A stretch of 64,000 nt of DNA from Paenarthrobacter aurescens (GCF_041549525.1 NZ_CP157456.1:3038001-3102000); one strand, 5' to 3'; shown: positions 32,587 through 41,557, numbered from the stretch's first letter. A program made the numbers and translations. Notes: generated by a model not told the origin, from the letters alone.

Positions 32587-34154
32587 TCCGGCATGGACAT
32601 GGTCCGCAGGTCCAATTGCCTCAGGACCCTGTCCGCTACCTCGGGATCGGTGCCCGGCTCGTTGCGGGCCGCCACTACCTCCTGGCGGGCGGCGTCCAAA
32701 GCAATGGTTTGCACGGCGATGGAGAGTTCCCGTCCGCGCTTGCGTTTCTGGGCAACGGATTCATTCTTGAGGGTGCCGTCCAACAGTTCCGCGTGGAGGC
32801 GGCGCATCTTCTCCTTGACCAGATTAACTTTCTCGGCAGGGAGTTCCTTCATGAGGTCATGTTCCTTAAGCGCAGCTACGGCAGCGGACTGGGCCCGCTT
32901 GGCCAGGACCTTTGCGGCATCCTGCTCATGTGATCCATCCTCTGTTGCATCCAAAACCCGCATGAGCCATGGCAGCGTAAGTCCGGGAAGGACCAGAGTG
33001 GCCAACAGCACCGCGCAGGCAATCACCAGGATCTCGTGGCGTGCCGGGAAGTCGCTGCCGTCCGGCAAGGTCATGGGCAGTGCCAAGGCCAAAGCCAACG
33101 TGGCCAGGCCGCGCATGCCGCACCAGGTGAGGATCAGTACTTCCTTGGGCGATGTTGGCTGCAGCAGGTTCCTGCGCTTGCGTGCAGTGAGCGCAAGCAA
33201 CCCCAGCCACAGGAAACGCACCACGAACACCAGGACGCAGATCACCACAGCCATGCCGATCATGCCAAAAATGGCAGTGCCTTCATCGCGGATGACGTGA
33301 CGGATTTCCAGGCCAACCAGGCCAAAGGCCAGCCCGGTTGCCAGTAGCTCCACAACGTCCCAGAAGGCGGTTCTGGTAATACGTTCAGCGGCATCCTGCG
33401 GCCGTGTATGGCGCTGCAGTTCCAAAGCGGTGACGACGACGGCCACCACACCTGAGGCGTGCAGCTCTTCGGCGAGGATGTAGGCGGCGAAGGGAACCAC
33501 CAGGGTGACGGCACTGCGGGCAACCATGGATGTCACCAGCGTGGTGATGAACCTGGTAAACCAACCCATCGCGATGCCAATCACCACGGCCAGCGCAGCG
33601 CCAATGACAAACTGCGGAATGACCTCAGGGCCAACTTCCTTGCCGGACATGGTTGCCGCCACCGCGGCCTGGAAGATGACAATTGCCGCAGCGTCGTTGA
33701 AGAGTCCTTCGCTCTGGAGGACGGTGATAAGCCGGCGGGGCATATGCACGCGGCCCGCCACGGACTCCACAGCAACGGGATCCGGCGGGGCCACCATGGC
33801 ACCCAGGGCGATCGCGGCGGGAATGCCGATTCCCGGAATCATGAGCCACGCAGCACCGGCCACCACCGCAGTGGAAACTACCACCAGTGCCACGGCCATC
33901 AGCAGCAGTGTCCGCCAGCGGACACGGAACACGGCCCAGGAACTCTTCTGCGCCGTTGCGAACAGCAGCGGCGGCAGGAAGATGGGCAGGATCAGTTCAG
34001 GCGAGATCTCAAACTCGGGGAAGCCCGGAATGAACGTGAGCCCAACGGCAAGGAGCAGCATCAGCACAGGGTAGGGAAGCCGGAGCCTGTCCCCCAGGCC
34101 CACTGCCACCACCGTGGCAAGCAGCAACCCGACAATGAGCGCCAACTGATCCAT
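32583..34154 (-). CDS. CPA1-type Na+/H+ antiporter
   Basis: The 523-residue protein has about twelve membrane helices and the CPA1 signature APPDPVAVESVAGRVHMPRRL (ion-binding Asp), with ESEGLFNDAAAIVIFQAAV-type and LTWCGMRGLATLALALALP motifs following. A cytoplasmic tail of about 120 charged residues starts near EQDAAKVLAKRAQ. It exchanges sodium or potassium for protons. The ATG at 34154 is preferred (GCAGGAAAATG); 34184 is upstream and less likely. Its stop overlaps the ROK gene stop by 3 nt. Confidence 0.9.
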   Translation of the reverse strand: MDQLALIVGLLLATVVAVGLGDRLRLPYPVLMLLLAVGLTFIPGFPEFEISPELILPIFLPPLLFATAQKSSWAVFRVRWRTLLLMAVALVVVSTAVVAGAAWLMIPGIGIPAAIALGAMVAPPDPVAVESVAGRVHMPRRLITVLQSEGLFNDAAAIVIFQAAVAATMSGKEVGPEVIPQFVIGAALAVVIGIAMGWFTRFITTLVTSMVARSAVTLVVPFAAYILAEELHASGVVAVVVTALELQRHTRPQDAAERITRTAFWDVVELLATGLAFGLVGLEIRHVIRDEGTAIFGMIGMAVVICVLVFVVRFLWLGLLALTARKRRNLLQPTSPKEVLILTWCGMRGLATLALALALPMTLPDGSDFPARHEILVIACAVLLATLVLPGLTLPWLMRVLDATEDGSHEQDAAKVLAKRAQSAAVAALKEHDLMKELPAEKVNLVKEKMRRLHAELLDGTLKNESVAQKRKRGRELSIAVQTIALDAARQEVVAARNEPGTDPEVADRVLRQLDLRTMSMPD

Positions 34155-34243
34155 TTTCCTGCTTCCCCTGACGTTGCACGGCACACCCGTGCCCCGTGAA
34201 AAAGTTCCCTACCAACATATCCCGGCGGGATGGAAGCGCCCGG

Positions 34244-34900
34244 TCAGTCCTCAGTGAGGGCACTCACCACATCTTTGTTTCCGTCGGTGAATGCGATGGT
34301 CCGGTGAATGGTCCCCGGCAGTTCAAGCACGGCGGCTGTCACCAGTGCAACGTTGGCCCGGGAAGTGTCCGTGCCATTGCCGGGGTTCTCCGGGTCGGTC
34401 CGGATCAAACCTGTGGGAGGTTCATTGGTGAGGGTTCCCGGGCCCAGCACGGTCCAATCAAGCTCAGTAGCGCGCAGGTAGTCATCTGCAGCTGCCTTGG
34501 CCTCGGCGTAGGCGAAGAACGGGTTGTCCGCAGGCACTCCATGGTCCTTGGCAGCGCCGATGTAGGAAACCATCACGTACCGTTTGACTCCGGCCTGGGC
34601 TGCTGCGTCCATCGAACGGATTGCCGCGTCGCGGTCCACGGCGTAGGTCCGGTCAGGATTACCTCCACCCGCACCGGCTGACCAGACCACGGCGTCATGG
34701 CCCTTGAGCGCGTGGGCGAGTTCCGCCGTCGTCGAGTTCTCCACATCCAGCACCTCCGCCGAGGCGCCGGTCTCCGTGACATCTGCCACATGTTGGGGAT
34801 TTCGAATGAAAGACGTGACGTCGTGACCTTCGCCACTCAGGATGCGGGACAGATGCAGGGCCACTTTCCCGTGGCCGCCAATGATTGCGATTCGGCTCAT
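34244..34900 (-). CDS. NAD(P)-binding oxidoreductase (atypical SDR)
   Basis: The 218-residue protein starts MSRIAIIGGHGKVALHLSRI (GxxGxxG Rossmann loop), with SAGAGGGNPDRTYAVD in the middle and a YVMVSYIGAAKD strand. It resembles atypical short-chain dehydrogenases of the NAD(P)H-binding SDR a5 group that often lack a catalytic Tyr-Lys pair, so substrate is unknown. The start at 34900 has CAGAAT exactly 6 nt upstream and is preferred over 34999, whose extra codons overlap the tRNA terminator. It stands alone. Confidence 0.82.
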   Translation of the reverse strand: MSRIAIIGGHGKVALHLSRILSGEGHDVTSFIRNPQHVADVTETGASAEVLDVENSTTAELAHALKGHDAVVWSAGAGGGNPDRTYAVDRDAAIRSMDAAAQAGVKRYVMVSYIGAAKDHGVPADNPFFAYAEAKAAADDYLRATELDWTVLGPGTLTNEPPTGLIRTDPENPGNGTDTSRANVALVTAAVLELPGTIHRTIAFTDGNKDVVSALTED

Positions 34901-34926
34901 GGACCCATTCTGTCTTACGACATGAA

Positions 34927-34960
34927 AAAAGACCCCGCAGGCGAAAAGCTGCGGGGTCTT
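34927..34960 (-). terminator. Terminator of the tRNA-Met transcript
   Basis: On the minus strand, AAGACCCCGCAG pairs with CTGCGGGGTCTT across a short loop and is followed by TTTTTTCATG. It ends the tRNA-Met transcript just upstream of the SDR gene. Confidence 0.85.
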
Positions 34961-34966
34961 GCTCTG

Positions 34967-35040
34967 TAGCGGTGGGGAGGCTCGATCTCCCGACCTCACG
35001 ATTATGAGTCGTGCGCTCTAACCAACTGAGCTACACCGCC
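34967..35040 (-). tRNA. tRNA-Met (CAT anticodon, elongator type)
   Basis: A full cloverleaf of 74 nt folds: acceptor GGCGGTG/CACCGCT, D-arm with AGCTCAGTTGGTTAGAGC, anticodon stem CACGA/TCGTG around CTCATAA (anticodon CAT) and T-arm GGGAG/CTCCC with loop ATCGAGC. Discriminator is A; CCA is not encoded. Confidence 0.97.
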
Positions 35041-35054
35041 ACGAATGAGAAAAA

Positions 35055-35090
35055 CCTGTGTCAAGCCGGTCAAAACCGCCTTGACACAGG
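35055..35090 (-). terminator. Terminator of the tRNA-Thr transcript
   Basis: CCTGTGTCAAG and CTTGACACAGG form an 11-bp stem, followed on the minus strand by TTTTTCTC. It lies between the tRNA-Thr and tRNA-Met genes, so the second would need its own promoter or read-through. Confidence 0.85.
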
Positions 35091-35101
35091 CCCTCATTCA
35101 G

Positions 35102-35173
35102 AGCCCCCCACCGGAATCGATCCGGTGACCTCGTTCTTACCAAGAACGCGCTCTACCACTGAGCTAGGGGGGC
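35102..35173 (-). tRNA. tRNA-Thr (GGT anticodon)
   Basis: A 72-nt cloverleaf: acceptor GCCCCCC/GGGGGGC, D-arm AGCTCAGTGGTAGAGC, anticodon stem CGTTC/GAACG around TTGGTAA (anticodon GGT), T-arm with CCGGATCGATTCCGG. Discriminator is T; CCA is not encoded. Confidence 0.97.
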
Positions 35174-35302
35174 AACGAGTAAATACTCTACCGGACGTTT
35201 TCAGAAGCTACAAATCGGCGAAAAAACGCGGAAAAGCGGCGCCGACACAATTTGCGAAGACGGGCATTCCTTGATCTATTTTTGGCCCGGAATCAGGAGG
35301 TT

Positions 35303-35782
35303 TCAGGGCAGCCGCAGCACCTGCCCGGGGTAGATCCGGTCAGGATTCGGCACGGTGTCCGCATTGGTTGCGATCAACGCTCCGAGGTCTACGCCGTACT
35401 GCGCAGCGATCCCGCTCATGGTGTCACCCTGCTCCACCACAACCTCCGTGACCCTCGGCGCCACCGGTCCTGGCTGCCCACTCCCTGCGGCAGCCTCAAT
35501 GGCGGCTTCCTCGGCCTGTGGGCGGACTTCCGGGGCCTCCGGGTCCAGGCCCTCATTCGCGGCCTCCTGGGCCGCTGCAGCGTCCGCAGCCTCCTGCTGC
35601 CGGGCTGCCTGAGCAGCAGCAGTTTCCGCTGCAGCCCGCTCTGATGCAGAAACCTCGACGGCGGCTGCGTCCTGCGCTGCCTGGTTCACCGCGGTCCGGT
35701 CTACCGAAGTTGCTTCGCTTCCCTCGTCTGCGCCCTTGCCGCCGAAGCCCAAATTCTTCTTCACGTTGTCCAGCAATCCCAT
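35303..35782 (-). CDS. LysM-domain protein with Ala/Glu-rich coiled region
   Basis: The 159-residue protein starts MGLLDNVKKNLGFGGK, has an Ala/Glu/Gln-rich stretch (about residues 35-80) likely to be helical, and ends in a LysM domain: VVEQGDTMSGIAAQYGVDLG and NPDRIYPGQVLRLP. No signal peptide is seen. LysM binds peptidoglycan or chitin-like glycans; intracellular LysM proteins of this XkdP-like type also exist. Start at 35782 is set by AGGAGG 7 nt upstream; the 28 codons before it are not used. Confidence 0.85.
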   Translation of the reverse strand: MGLLDNVKKNLGFGGKGADEGSEATSVDRTAVNQAAQDAAAVEVSASERAAAETAAAQAARQQEAADAAAAQEAANEGLDPEAPEVRPQAEEAAIEAAAGSGQPGPVAPRVTEVVVEQGDTMSGIAAQYGVDLGALIATNADTVPNPDRIYPGQVLRLP

Positions 35783-35865
35783 GGAGCACCCTCCTGCGTT
35801 CTGCTTGCGTTCAGCCGTCCCTCGATCGTACGGCGGGGCACGGTCCCACGGAACCCCGTTAAACA

Positions 35866-35901
35866 CGTCAGGGGGCCGGCTCGAAAGCCGACCCCCTGAC
35901 G
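35866..35901 (-). terminator. Hairpin after the DEAD-box helicase gene
   Basis: CGTCAGGGGGCCGGCT pairs with AGCCGACCCCCTGACG around a CGAA loop with one mismatch. It lies 34 nt past the helicase stop codon on the minus strand; the T tract after it is poor. Confidence 0.65.
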
Positions 35902-35934
35902 GGAACTACTTAGTGATTACCACCAAGGAAGTGT

Positions 35935-38106
35935 TTACCACTTACCCTTGCGGTTGAAATCGCGGTGTCCGCCTTCGCCGCCACTGCGGGGCTTGCGTGC
36001 ACCGTCGCCGTGACCGCCAAAGCGGGAACCGCTGGCCTGGCCGCGATCGCGGTCGCCAAAGCTGCCTGCAGTGCGCTCGGAGCGGTCGCTGTAGGAGCGG
36101 CCACCACGGTCAGCGGAGGTACGCTCGCCATCGGACTTGCGGAAGTCCTTCTTGAATCCGCCGGCACCCTTGAAGTTGCCGCCGCCACGGTTTTCGCGAT
36201 CGCCGTAGCCACCACGTCCACCAGCGCCGCCACCTTGGTAGCTGCCACGGTCGCCACTGGGCCTGCGGCCGTTATCCAACTCGAGGTTGATCAGCTCGCC
36301 ACCAATGCGGGTGCGGGACAGTGCGCGCAACTGATCGGCGCTCAGGTCTGCCGGGAGCTCCACCAGGGAGTGATCCGAGCGGATGTCAATGCCGCCGATC
36401 TGTGCGGAGGAAATGCCGCCTTCGTTGGCAATCGCGCCAACAATGGAGCCCGGCATGACGCGCTGGCGGCGTCCCACGGAGATCCGGTAGGTGGCGTTGC
36501 CCTCGGTCAGTGCACGGGTGGGGCCACGTGAACCGAAGCCATCCTTGGAGCGCTCGCGCTTCTGGTATTCCGGAGCGGCGGGCAGTTCCTTGACCAACAG
36601 CGGCTGTCCACCCTGGGCCATAACGGCCAAGGCTGCAGCGATTTCCGAAGCCGGAACGTTGTGCTCTTCCTCGTAAGAGGAGATGAGATCGCGGAATGCG
36701 GCAACATCCTCGGACGCGAGGGTCTCGGTGATTTTCTCAGCGAACTTGCCCAAGCGAAGCGTGTTCACGGTCTCAGCAGTGGGGAGGTGCATCTGCTCCA
36801 CCGGCTGGCGCGTCGCCTTTTCAATGGAACGCAGCAAGTACTTCTCACGCGGGGTCATGAAGAGGATAGCGTCACCGGAACGGCCTGCACGGCCCGTACG
36901 GCCAATGCGGTGCACGTAGGACTCGGTGTCGTGGGGGATGTCGTAGTTGATCACGTGGCTGATGCGCTCAACGTCAAGGCCACGGGCCGCGACGTCGGTG
37001 GCCACGAGGATGTCAATGCGGCCTTCCTTCAGCGCGTCAACAGTGCGCTCGCGCTGCTGCTGCGGGATGTCGCCGTTAATGGCGGCAGCCTGGAAGCCGC
37101 GGGACTTCAGCTTGTCAGCGAGGTCCTCGGTAGCCATCTTGGTGCGAACGAAGGCGATGACGCCGTCGAACTCTTCAACCTCGAGGATGCGGGTGAGGGC
37201 ATCGAGCTTGTGCGGGCCCATGACCTGAAGGTAGCGCTGCTTGGTGTTGGCGCCGGTGGTGGTCTTGGACTTCACCGAGATCTCAGCCGGGTTGTTCAGG
37301 TACTGCTTGGACATGCGGCGGATCTGGCCCGGCATGGTGGCAGAGAACAGTGCAACCTGACGGGTATCAGGGGTCTGCTGGAAGATCTGCTCCACGTCAT
37401 CGGCAAAGCCCATGCGCAGCATCTCATCAGCTTCGTCCAAGACCAGGTACTGGAGCTCGGACAGGTCCAGGGAACCCTTGGCAATGTGGTCGATCACACG
37501 GCCGGGGGTACCCACTACAACCTGGGCGCCGCGGCGCAGGCCGGCCAGCTGCGGGCCGTATGCCGAGCCACCGTAAACGGGCAGAACGGTGAAATCGTCA
37601 ATGTGCTTGGCGTAGGAGGTGAAGGCCTCCGCAACCTGGAGTGCCAGTTCACGCGTCGGAGCCAGGACCAGGGCCTGGGTCTTGCGGGACGGGCCGTTGA
37701 GGTCGTGAAGTTCAGCCAGGCGGGACAGCGCAGGAACAGCGAAAGCCGCGGTCTTGCCGGTACCGGTCTGGGCGAGGCCAACAACGTCGCGTCCTTCGAG
37801 GAGCAGCGGGATGGTGGCTGCCTGAATGGGGGACGGCTTCTCGTAGCCGACATCCTGGAGAGCGGCCAGAACGCGTCCATCGATGCCAAGATCGACGAAC
37901 TTTACGCCTTCTTCTTCCTCAACGTCTGCCTTGGGAGCAGGAGCTTCGGTGAAGGCGGGGGCTGCAGTCTCAGCTGCAGGAGTCTCGACGGGGGCAGCGG
38001 CAGCAGCCGGTGCTTCAGCTTCGGCCGGAGCGGAGGTCTCTGCTACGTCAGCGGACGCTGCATCGGTGGTCTCGGCGTCGAAGTTTTCGTTGAGATTTTC
38101 GGTCAT
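35935..38106 (-). CDS. DEAD-box ATP-dependent RNA helicase (DeaD/CsdA type)
   Basis: The 723-residue protein has a 65-residue Ala/Glu/Pro-rich lead, then the helicase core: Q motif KPSPIQAATIP, Walker A AQTGTGKT (112-119), PTRELALQ, VGTPGRVIDH, DEAD (223-226) and SAT, with the second domain showing ATDVAARGLDVERISHVINYD and HRIGRTGRAGR. A DbpA-like RNA-binding domain (YRISVGRRQRVMPGSIVGAIANEG) and a Gly/Arg-rich tail follow, as in the cold-shock helicase CsdA. It unwinds structured RNA in ribosome assembly and RNA decay. MTENLNEN at 38106 is the likely start, with GAGGAA upstream; 38127 and 38205 are open alternatives. Confidence 0.92.
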   Translation of the reverse strand: MTENLNENFDAETTDAASADVAETSAPAEAEAPAAAAAPVETPAAETAAPAFTEAPAPKADVEEEEGVKFVDLGIDGRVLAALQDVGYEKPSPIQAATIPLLLEGRDVVGLAQTGTGKTAAFAVPALSRLAELHDLNGPSRKTQALVLAPTRELALQVAEAFTSYAKHIDDFTVLPVYGGSAYGPQLAGLRRGAQVVVGTPGRVIDHIAKGSLDLSELQYLVLDEADEMLRMGFADDVEQIFQQTPDTRQVALFSATMPGQIRRMSKQYLNNPAEISVKSKTTTGANTKQRYLQVMGPHKLDALTRILEVEEFDGVIAFVRTKMATEDLADKLKSRGFQAAAINGDIPQQQRERTVDALKEGRIDILVATDVAARGLDVERISHVINYDIPHDTESYVHRIGRTGRAGRSGDAILFMTPREKYLLRSIEKATRQPVEQMHLPTAETVNTLRLGKFAEKITETLASEDVAAFRDLISSYEEEHNVPASEIAAALAVMAQGGQPLLVKELPAAPEYQKRERSKDGFGSRGPTRALTEGNATYRISVGRRQRVMPGSIVGAIANEGGISSAQIGGIDIRSDHSLVELPADLSADQLRALSRTRIGGELINLELDNGRRPSGDRGSYQGGGAGGRGGYGDRENRGGGNFKGAGGFKKDFRKSDGERTSADRGGRSYSDRSERTAGSFGDRDRGQASGSRFGGHGDGARKPRSGGEGGHRDFNRKGKW

Positions 38107-38314
38107 AGGGGGAAATTCCTCATCCATAGGGCAGTCGGCGCGGCCCGGTTGGGCTGGCCGCATTACTCGTCGCGAGAAACAGGAAAAGGTGCCCTGCTTT
38201 CGCAAGAAGTCCGGCGCTATCGCAATCCCATGGCAGGACTTCCCGCTGCATCTCTTGGCTGCTATCCCAGCAGTCTGTACAGCGTTTTCTTTAGCCGGCT
38301 CTCCCTATGAAAAT
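38107..38314 (-). promoter_or_regulatory. Long leader region of the DEAD-box helicase gene
   Basis: The 208-nt stretch holds no ORF of note. On the minus strand it contains GAAGTCC and GGACTTC (7-bp pair around a 23-nt loop) and CTGCT-GGGAT-AGCAG. Such long structured leaders are usual for cold-shock helicase mRNAs. The promoter itself could not be placed firmly. Confidence 0.35.
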
Positions 38315-38334
38315 GCCCGCACACATTTGCGGGC
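38315..38334 (-). terminator. Terminator after the MOSC gene
   Basis: GCCCGCA and TGCGGGC close a 6-nt loop, with ATTTTC following on the minus strand. The stretch 38335-38500 between it and the MOSC stop is otherwise empty apart from a weak TCCTGCC/GGCAGGA pair. Confidence 0.7.
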
Positions 38335-38500
38335 CCCAACACTTACCAGTCCTGCCTCAAGAATTGGGCAGGATAAAGGGATTTCCGGAGTGGGGGATAT
38401 TTCAAGTGTAGGGCACAGAGGCCCATCAGCGCGACTTGGCAGAGGCACAAGCCCGGGTGAGCTTGTTCACACCCGCATCAGCCGACGCCTCGGCAGGGCT

Positions 38501-39157
38501 TTACAGCCCGTTTCTGCGCAGGACCTTCTCGAACACCGGGTGGTAGTCCTCCTGCAACCGGATCTCACCATCAGCCTCGGCATCGAGCAGGATCTGCACC
38601 AGTTCCGGGCTGGGTTCGCTGAACCATTGGCCCACGGTAACCCCGTGCTTGGGAACGAAGGTGCGGTGGACGTGGTCTCCCGCGGAAACGCTGCCGGTCT
38701 TGATGACCCGGAGGTAGGCACCAACCCTGCCTGCCTGCGTGAATCTCTTCACCCATTGCGGCTCACCGATCACCCGCTGGAAAGTGGCACACGGAACTCG
38801 GGGGGACGTGACTTCAAGTTCAACATCCAGGCCGATCCTCCAGCGTTCACCGATGACAGCCCCGGTGGTTTCGATTCCGGTGACCCGAAGGTTTTCGCCA
38901 AAAATCCCGGCTGGCATCTCCCGCTGCAGTTCACCGGACCAATAGTCCGCATCTGCCTGCGAATACGCGTACAGGGCTTGATCTTCGCCGCCGTGATCCA
39001 CCCGGTTTGCCTGCACATCCCCGTGAAGCCCCAACTTGTGAACCTTGACAGGCCCCTCCACCGGACGCTTATCCATGCCGGTGACGCCCACGTTTCCCTG
39101 GGGGTCGGGCAGCAACTGATGCACACGGCAGACGGCAAGGAGAGAGGCTGTGTTCAT
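38501..39157 (-). CDS. MOSC-domain protein
   Basis: The 218-residue protein shows the MOSC pattern with HGDVQANRVDHGGEDQALYAYS near residues 44-65 and FGENLRVTGIETTGAVIGE, then EVTSPRVPCATFQRVIG with the conserved Cys. YiiM-type MOSC proteins bind molybdenum cofactor and reduce N-hydroxylated compounds; this one is of that group, but its substrate is unknown. TACACT lies 7 nt upstream of the ATG at 39157, so it may be leaderless. It is 33 nt past kdpE on the same strand. Confidence 0.85.
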   Translation of the reverse strand: MNTASLLAVCRVHQLLPDPQGNVGVTGMDKRPVEGPVKVHKLGLHGDVQANRVDHGGEDQALYAYSQADADYWSGELQREMPAGIFGENLRVTGIETTGAVIGERWRIGLDVELEVTSPRVPCATFQRVIGEPQWVKRFTQAGRVGAYLRVIKTGSVSAGDHVHRTFVPKHGVTVGQWFSEPSPELVQILLDAEADGEIRLQEDYHPVFEKVLRRNGL

Positions 39158-39189
39158 GGACACCAGTGTACGGACGCGCGCGGCCAAGG

Positions 39190-39864
39190 CTAGGGATCGA
39201 AACGGTAGCCCATGCCCGCTTCAGTATGCAGGTGCCGGGGCTCGGCAGGATCGCGCTCCAGCTTCCGGCGCAACTGGGCAATGTAGACGCGCAAGTACTG
39301 TGTTTCCTTCGCGTACGCTTGCCCCCAAACCTGGGTGAGGATCTGCTGCTGGCTTACAAGCTTCCCCTTATTACGGACCAGCAACTCCAGAATGTTCCAC
39401 TCCGTGGGTGTCAGGCGCACTTCCGCGCCGTCCTTGACGATCTTCTTACCCGCCAGGTCCACCATGAAGTCCGAGGTAGCCAACGTTGGTTCCTCAAGGC
39501 CGGTAACAATGCGGCGGGAGGCAACCCGAAGCCGCGCAAGCAGCTCATCCAAACCGAAAGGCTTGGTCACGTAGTCGTCCGCACCGGCGTCGAGCGCTTC
39601 AACCTTGTCCTCCGAGGCATGCCGGGCGGACAGCACAATGATGGGCATGCTGCTCCAACCGCGGATGCGCCGGATGATCTCAACCCCGTCCATATCCGGC
39701 AGGCCGAGGTCCAGCACCACAATCTCCACAGGTTGCTTGGCGGCTGCCTGCAAAGCGTCGGCACCGTTTCCCACAGTCAGCGCCTGGTATCCGTGGGCTT
39801 GCAGGGTGATCTGCATTGCCCTGGCAATACGGGCTTCGTCCTCCACTATGAGCACCAACGTCAT
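39190..39864 (-). CDS. kdpE: KdpE-like response regulator
   Basis: The 224-residue protein is an OmpR-type regulator: receiver with Asp52 in VVLDLGLPDMDG as the phosphate acceptor, Lys in YVTKPFGLDEL, and a C-terminal winged helix with LTPTEWNILELLVRNKG and YIAQLRRKLERD. The wording is close to KdpE, which turns on potassium uptake genes. It starts at 39864 (MTLVLIVED), sharing ATGA with the stop of the kinase gene. No kdpFABC genes lie in this window. Confidence 0.85.
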   Translation of the reverse strand: MTLVLIVEDEARIARAMQITLQAHGYQALTVGNGADALQAAAKQPVEIVVLDLGLPDMDGVEIIRRIRGWSSMPIIVLSARHASEDKVEALDAGADDYVTKPFGLDELLARLRVASRRIVTGLEEPTLATSDFMVDLAGKKIVKDGAEVRLTPTEWNILELLVRNKGKLVSQQQILTQVWGQAYAKETQYLRVYIAQLRRKLERDPAEPRHLHTEAGMGYRFDP

Positions 39865-41405
39865 TGCGGACCTCCTGTCCACAGCGGCAAGGTGACCACC
39901 ATAGTCAGGCCGCCGCCCGGCGTCGGCTCCGCAGCGAGCCTGCCACCCATGGCCTCACTGAACCCCTTCGCGACCGCCAGCCCCAAACCGATCCCGCCGC
40001 CGGCGCCTGTTCCTCCGGACACCGGCGAGGACGAATCACCGAACCGCTGGAACGGCTGGAAAATATCCACCACTTCCTTGTGGCCAACTCCCCTGCCGTG
40101 ATCGATGATTCTCAGTTGGCCGGCCGGCATGTCCCCCAAAGTAATCCCCTCACCCGCGCGGGCAGTCAGGACAACATCGGAGTCCGGCGCATATTTCAGG
40201 GCGTTCTCCACAATGTTGGCCACCACACGCTCCAACATCCCGGCATCGGCCTGCACCGGAGGAAGGTTGGGCGGCAGCTCATTGCGCAACCGGTCCTTCG
40301 GAACCCCCCGCAACGCCTGCGGCAACACCTCCGCCCACGCAATGCCCGTCAACAGCGGATTGACCGCGTCCGCCGTAATGCGGGACATATCCAGGAGGTT
40401 GTCCACCAAATGATCCAGGCGGTCCGCATACTCCTCAATGGTCTCCAGCAGCTCGCGTTCCACCTCCGGCGGGAAATTGACGTCCTCCTGGCGCAGGCTG
40501 CTGACCGCGAGCTTGATCCCGGCCAACGGGGTCCGCAGGTCATGCGAGACAGCACGCAGGATGGAGGTCCGCATCTTGTTGCCCTCCGCCAGGCGCACGT
40601 TGTCGCGCCGGCTCTCCACCAGCTGCTGCCGATCCCGGACAGCCACAACAAAAGCCCCGAACGCAGCCAGCATCCTCTGCTGTTGGCCTGACAACGGCCC
40701 GCCCCGCAGGAGCAAGGTGTAGTGAGGATCGACGACGGCGGCATGGTCTGCGGCGGCATGGGTCACCGGCGGGTTAGGCCCGGCACTGGCCAGCACACGC
40801 CACTCGGTTTGGGCACGTGCCGGACCCTGCGCTGATGGAGCCTGCGCAGATGGAGCCTGCGCTGATGCACCCAGGAGGGTCACCGCCTCCATGCCCAGGT
40901 TGCCGCGCACTTTCTCAAGAAACGATTCCAGGCTTCCATCCGAACTCAGGATGCGCAGGGCAAGCCCACTCAGGGCAGTAGCCTCCGCCCCGGAACGGGC
41001 CGCTTCCTGGGCCCTGCGGCTGGCAAGGCCCACCGCGAGCGCAACACCGCAGGCCACCGCCAGGAAAACCACCACCGTGAACAACGTGGTGGGATCGGCG
41101 ATGGAAAGCGAACCCACGGGATCGGCTGAAAAGTAGTTGAGGAGGAAGCTGCCCAGCACCGCGGCAACCACGGCAGGCCACAACCCACCAATGGCCGCCA
41201 CAGCAACAGCCACAGCCAGTTGCAGGAGCATGATGATCGCGAAATTCCGGAATCCAAGGACCGTGACCAGCAGTTCGATCCCGGGTGGCAGCAGGACAGC
41301 CAGGACCATGCCCGTGATGACCCGTCCGGTGCCGATGCCGCGGACCGGCGGGAGCCGCAGCAGCACGCCGTCGTCGCCGTAGCTGTTTGCCTCAGGTCCC
41401 GCCAT
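39861..41405 (-). CDS. kdpD: Short KdpD-like sensor histidine kinase without N-terminal KdpD/USP domains
   Basis: The 514-residue protein matches only the C-terminal half of KdpD. It has four membrane helices (DUF4118; about residues 30-130), a GAF-like region, HisKA with His288 in AVSHDLRTPLAG, and an HATPase with NIVENALKYAPDS and GLGLAVAKGF. The usual N-terminal KdpD and universal-stress domains (about 380 residues) are missing. A 15-bp repeat encodes SAQAP units near residues 181-195. It shares ATGA with kdpE downstream. AAGGAT lies 6 nt upstream of the start, serving as ribosome site or -10. Confidence 0.83.
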   Translation of the reverse strand: MAGPEANSYGDDGVLLRLPPVRGIGTGRVITGMVLAVLLPPGIELLVTVLGFRNFAIIMLLQLAVAVAVAAIGGLWPAVVAAVLGSFLLNYFSADPVGSLSIADPTTLFTVVVFLAVACGVALAVGLASRRAQEAARSGAEATALSGLALRILSSDGSLESFLEKVRGNLGMEAVTLLGASAQAPSAQAPSAQGPARAQTEWRVLASAGPNPPVTHAAADHAAVVDPHYTLLLRGGPLSGQQQRMLAAFGAFVVAVRDRQQLVESRRDNVRLAEGNKMRTSILRAVSHDLRTPLAGIKLAVSSLRQEDVNFPPEVERELLETIEEYADRLDHLVDNLLDMSRITADAVNPLLTGIAWAEVLPQALRGVPKDRLRNELPPNLPPVQADAGMLERVVANIVENALKYAPDSDVVLTARAGEGITLGDMPAGQLRIIDHGRGVGHKEVVDIFQPFQRFGDSSSPVSGGTGAGGGIGLGLAVAKGFSEAMGGRLAAEPTPGGGLTMVVTLPLWTGGPQ

Positions 41406-41557
41406 GGCTACATCCTTACATGCTTCCGATCATGGGGAGTTATCCCCATTTACGGTTGCGGGCCGTGCCTGCGGGGCACGCAGCGACTAGGCTTGCTCTC
41501 AGTATTCTGGTCCGGCGTGGCGCCGGACACTTCAACGGTCTATCCAGGGGGATATAC

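Noticed and set aside
34927..35173. Integration site or island at the tRNA-Met/tRNA-Thr pair
   Set aside because: Both tRNAs are complete, have normal terminators and no integrase or partial tRNA copy lies nearby.
36661..38310. A 549-codon plus-strand frame opposite the DEAD-box helicase
   Set aside because: It is an antisense shadow of a highly biased coding gene; it has no start signal, no recognised domain and a composition typical of the complement strand.
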